NCBI RefSeq assembly: GCF_024643205.1
Contig: NZ_JAMKQJ010000013.1
Span: 124,001-188,000 of the forward strand
Source: Parapedobacter tibetensis
Lineage (GTDB): Bacteria > Bacteroidota > Bacteroidia > Sphingobacteriales > Sphingobacteriaceae
Direction of reading: 5' to 3'
DNA: 64,000 bases
Part shown: piece by piece, positions 62,149 through 64,000 of the stretch
Numbering within the stretch: the first letter of the stretch is position 1
How the letters are laid out: each line of letters opens with the position of its first letter
Made by a program: the position numbers and the translations under genes
The notes under the pieces: model-generated
What the model was told of the DNA's origin: nothing
Seen by the model: only the letters and a program-made list of their open reading frames with translations
The model's database searches: none

Positions 62149-62851
62149 CCATATGGCCATGCTTTGGCCGATATATACCTTGTTTATTCGAACGTGTCTG
62201 TTTCCAACGGCCTCATGGAACCTACGCAACAAGACTTGTCTCTTAGTAGCATGCGTAGGTTTCATGTGTGCAGAAGCCCGTGCGCAGGTTCCCGATTCCC
62301 AGTCGGGGCCTGTGCCTCCGGGCGAGGTTGAAGAAGTCCAAGGGCTCATCATCGGCGATAGTGTGCCCGAGTGGTTCTGGGATGTGGAACTCCATGTGGT
62401 GAACCATCCTGAAGGCAAATCAACCGTAATTCTCGGTGATTTTAAAGATAAACTGCTGGTATTGGATTTCTGGGCCACCTATTGCAGACCCTGCGTGGCT
62501 TCGATGAGCAAATGGGATACCCTGCAACAGGATTTCGAGCAGGAAGTCGCCGTGGTGGGTATACATCTCTACCACCATAACGATCTTCCTAGGCCGTTTG
62601 CACAAAAGCAAGGATGGCGGCTTCCCATAGCCGTGGGCAATACCGCAGATACCCTGCTCAATCAGCTATTTTATGCACAAAGCCGCTTCGGGCAGGTGTG
62701 GATCAAGGACGGCAAACTGCTGGCCATTCCCAAAAACAAGGTGGTAACCAAGGCGCTCGTGTCCAATATTGTGGCCAACAAGCCTACAGCTATAGAAATG
62801 GAGGAATCACTTACCTATTTCGACCCATCGTTTACCCAAACTAAAAACTAA
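62108..62851 (+). CDS. TlpA-like thioredoxin-fold protein
   Basis: 247 residues from MKPNKMKKRPLIFNHMAML; another ATG at 62123 is possible, and the frame extends back to 61976. A hydrophobic signal follows (TCLLVACVGFMCAEARAQ). The thioredoxin domain has the redox site LDFWATYCRPCVASMSKWDT with CxxC, and a C-terminal segment GQVWIKDGKLLAIPKNKVVT. A periplasmic thiol reductant encoded before a SusC-type receptor, an association seen in Bacteroidota. Confidence 0.85.
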   Translation: MKPNKMKKRPLIFNHMAMLWPIYTLFIRTCLFPTASWNLRNKTCLLVACVGFMCAEARAQVPDSQSGPVPPGEVEEVQGLIIGDSVPEWFWDVELHVVNHPEGKSTVILGDFKDKLLVLDFWATYCRPCVASMSKWDTLQQDFEQEVAVVGIHLYHHNDLPRPFAQKQGWRLPIAVGNTADTLLNQLFYAQSRFGQVWIKDGKLLAIPKNKVVTKALVSNIVANKPTAIEMEESLTYFDPSFTQTKN

Positions 62852-62877
62852 ACCCATTAACCAAACCTGATACAACA

Positions 62878-64000
62878 ATGAAACATATCCTATTTCTTTT
62901 CTGTGGACTAGCGGCCATAAGCATATCCCATGCCCAGCAACGGCTCACCGGCACCGTGGTAGACTTGGACGGACAGCCGCTGGTTGGCGCCAGCGTGAAA
63001 TACTTATCCAATGATCGTACTGCCGCTACGGACACCAAAGGCCAATTCAACCTGCCGCTGCCGCAACAAACGGACACGCTCATCACCACGTACATTGGCT
63101 ACATCCCACGGCATATGCCCGTGGAAAAAGGTTATGTCGGCCCACTTCATATTGCCCTACAAGCTGATCCCCATGCGCTGGAAGAGGTAGTGGTCAATAC
63201 CGGTTATTATGAGGTGCCAAAGGAGCGGGCCACCGGTGCATTCATCCATGTGGACAATGCGCTCATCAACCGTAGTGTGAGCACCAACATCCTTGAAAGG
63301 CTTGAAGGCGTGGTCAACGGTGTGCAGTTTGTGCAGCCGCAGGCTACCAATGCGGAGGGTATCCGCGTACGCGGGCTGAGCACCATTGAGGCTGATACCC
63401 GGCCACTCATCGTGGTGGATAACTTCCCTTACGAGGGAGACATCAACACCATCAATCCAAACGATGTGGAAAGCATCACCGTGTTACGCGATGCAGCCGC
63501 AGCCAGTATATGGGGTGCCCGAGCGGGTAATGGCGTCATCGTCATCAACACCAAGCAAGGCCGGTACAACCAGCCCGCACGAATATCCCTCAACAGCAAC
63601 GTGAATATCATTGGTAGGCCCAACCTTTTCTACAGCCAACACTACTTGCCCTCGCCTACAGTGATGGAAATTCAGAAGGAACTTTTCGAGCGCGGAGCCT
63701 ATGCGGAGCGCGATCAAACCTACATCCCCAGCTATGTGGAGCTGCTCATCAAGCAGCGGGATGAGCTGATCGGCGAGGAGGAATTCATGAGACAGGAAAG
63801 TTACATGCAACATACTGACTTGCGGCAACAAGCCATGGATTATCTTTACCAGCCCGCAATCAATCAGCAATATGCGCTTAGCGTAAGAGGAGGAGGCGAC
63901 AACTACCGCTATGCATTGTCTGCTGGGTATGACCGCAACCGGGCCAGCGAGATCGGTAATAGCAGCAATCGCATAAACCTCAGCTTGCAAAACACCTTTA
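62878..64000 (+). CDS. SusC/RagA-family TonB-dependent receptor, 3' end outside window
   Basis: ATG 62878 opens a frame that stays open to the right edge, 374 codons. Signal MKHILFLFCGLAAISISHAQ; CarboxypepD-regulatory domain (RLTGTVVDLDGQPLVGASVK); TonB-contact segment LEEVVVNTGYYEVPKERATG; plug with RLEGVVNGVQFVQPQATNAE, VRGLSTIEADTRPLIVVDNF and ITVLRDAAAASIWGARAGNG. It follows the thioredoxin gene by 26 bases and looks cotranscribed. The SusD partner should lie beyond the window. Confidence 0.92.
   Translation, partial: MKHILFLFCGLAAISISHAQQRLTGTVVDLDGQPLVGASVKYLSNDRTAATDTKGQFNLPLPQQTDTLITTYIGYIPRHMPVEKGYVGPLHIALQADPHALEEVVVNTGYYEVPKERATGAFIHVDNALINRSVSTNILERLEGVVNGVQFVQPQATNAEGIRVRGLSTIEADTRPLIVVDNFPYEGDINTINPNDVESITVLRDAAAASIWGARAGNGVIVINTKQGRYNQPARISLNSNVNIIGRPNLFYSQHYLPSPTVMEIQKELFERGAYAERDQTYIPSYVELLIKQRDELIGEEEFMRQESYMQHTDLRQQAMDYLYQPAINQQYALSVRGGGDNYRYALSAGYDRNRASEIGNSSNRINLSLQNTF

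Noticed and set aside
1..64000. CRISPR arrays, tRNA or rRNA genes, prophage
   Set aside because: No regularly spaced repeats, no tRNA-like cloverleaf with a conserved T-loop, and no phage structural or integrase genes were found.

Overview
The window looks like chromosomal DNA of a Bacteroidota bacterium, most likely of the Sphingobacteriaceae (Parapedobacter/Pedobacter/Olivibacter type). The evidence is two SusC/SusD-type outer-membrane systems, an ECF sigma/FecR/TonB-receptor operon, many Cys-anchored lipoprotein signals, almost no Shine-Dalgarno sequences, and TTTG-N19-TAnnTTTG promoter elements. No tRNA, rRNA, phage or CRISPR array was seen.

Layout. 1-2.1 kb: the 3' part of an AraC regulator, an odd leader rich in short palindromes, and a small FN3-like protein with a strong terminator. 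2.3-10 kb: an AT-rich accessory stretch with an ArsR/SRPBCC/DoxX cassette behind twin operators, small enzymes, a 135-bp imperfect inverted repeat, a subclass B1 metallo-beta-lactamase, an IS66-family element with an exact 8-bp target duplication that splits a lipoprotein hydrolase gene, and a toxin-antitoxin pair whose toxin has an internal stop. 10.2-12.4 kb: an S9 peptidase. 12.5-22.8 kb: a utilisation locus (PhyH dioxygenase, TIM-barrel isomerase, SusC, SusD, glycosidase-like lipoprotein, divergent AraC regulator) with decayed SusD and other remnants behind it. 22.8-28 kb: GreA-like protein, ecotin, ABC exporter, CopB-type ATPase. 28.4-33.6 kb: murQ, then ECF sigma, FecR and an outer-membrane receptor. 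33.6-49 kb: mostly leftward small genes, including serine hydrolases, esterase, AraC, AhpD-like, DoxX, two Crp/Fnr regulators, a second ArsR/SRPBCC/DoxX cassette, a hydrolase/ECF sigma/membrane-protein triad and a DUF2157/DUF4401/GDYXXLXY cluster. 49.3-61 kb: PIN toxin-antitoxin pairs (one decayed), a second PhyH protein, DinB, OsmC, a second hydrolase/ECF sigma/membrane-protein triad, a DHFR-like enzyme, a frameshifted phosphatase, an oxidoreductase/HxlR pair and a repeated 118-bp element. 61-64 kb: a 110-bp rod-like hairpin that may be a small RNA, then a short reading frame, an unknown protein, a TlpA-like thioredoxin and the 5' part of a second SusC gene that runs off the window.

The most interesting patterns are two three-gene operons with the same plan (exported hydrolase, ECF sigma, multi-pass membrane protein with no recognisable anti-sigma domain), one N-terminal domain shared by two different serine hydrolases, and two ArsR cassettes with the same double-operator layout but a changed half-site. 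Toxin genes decay by nonsense mutation in two of the four toxin-antitoxin loci.
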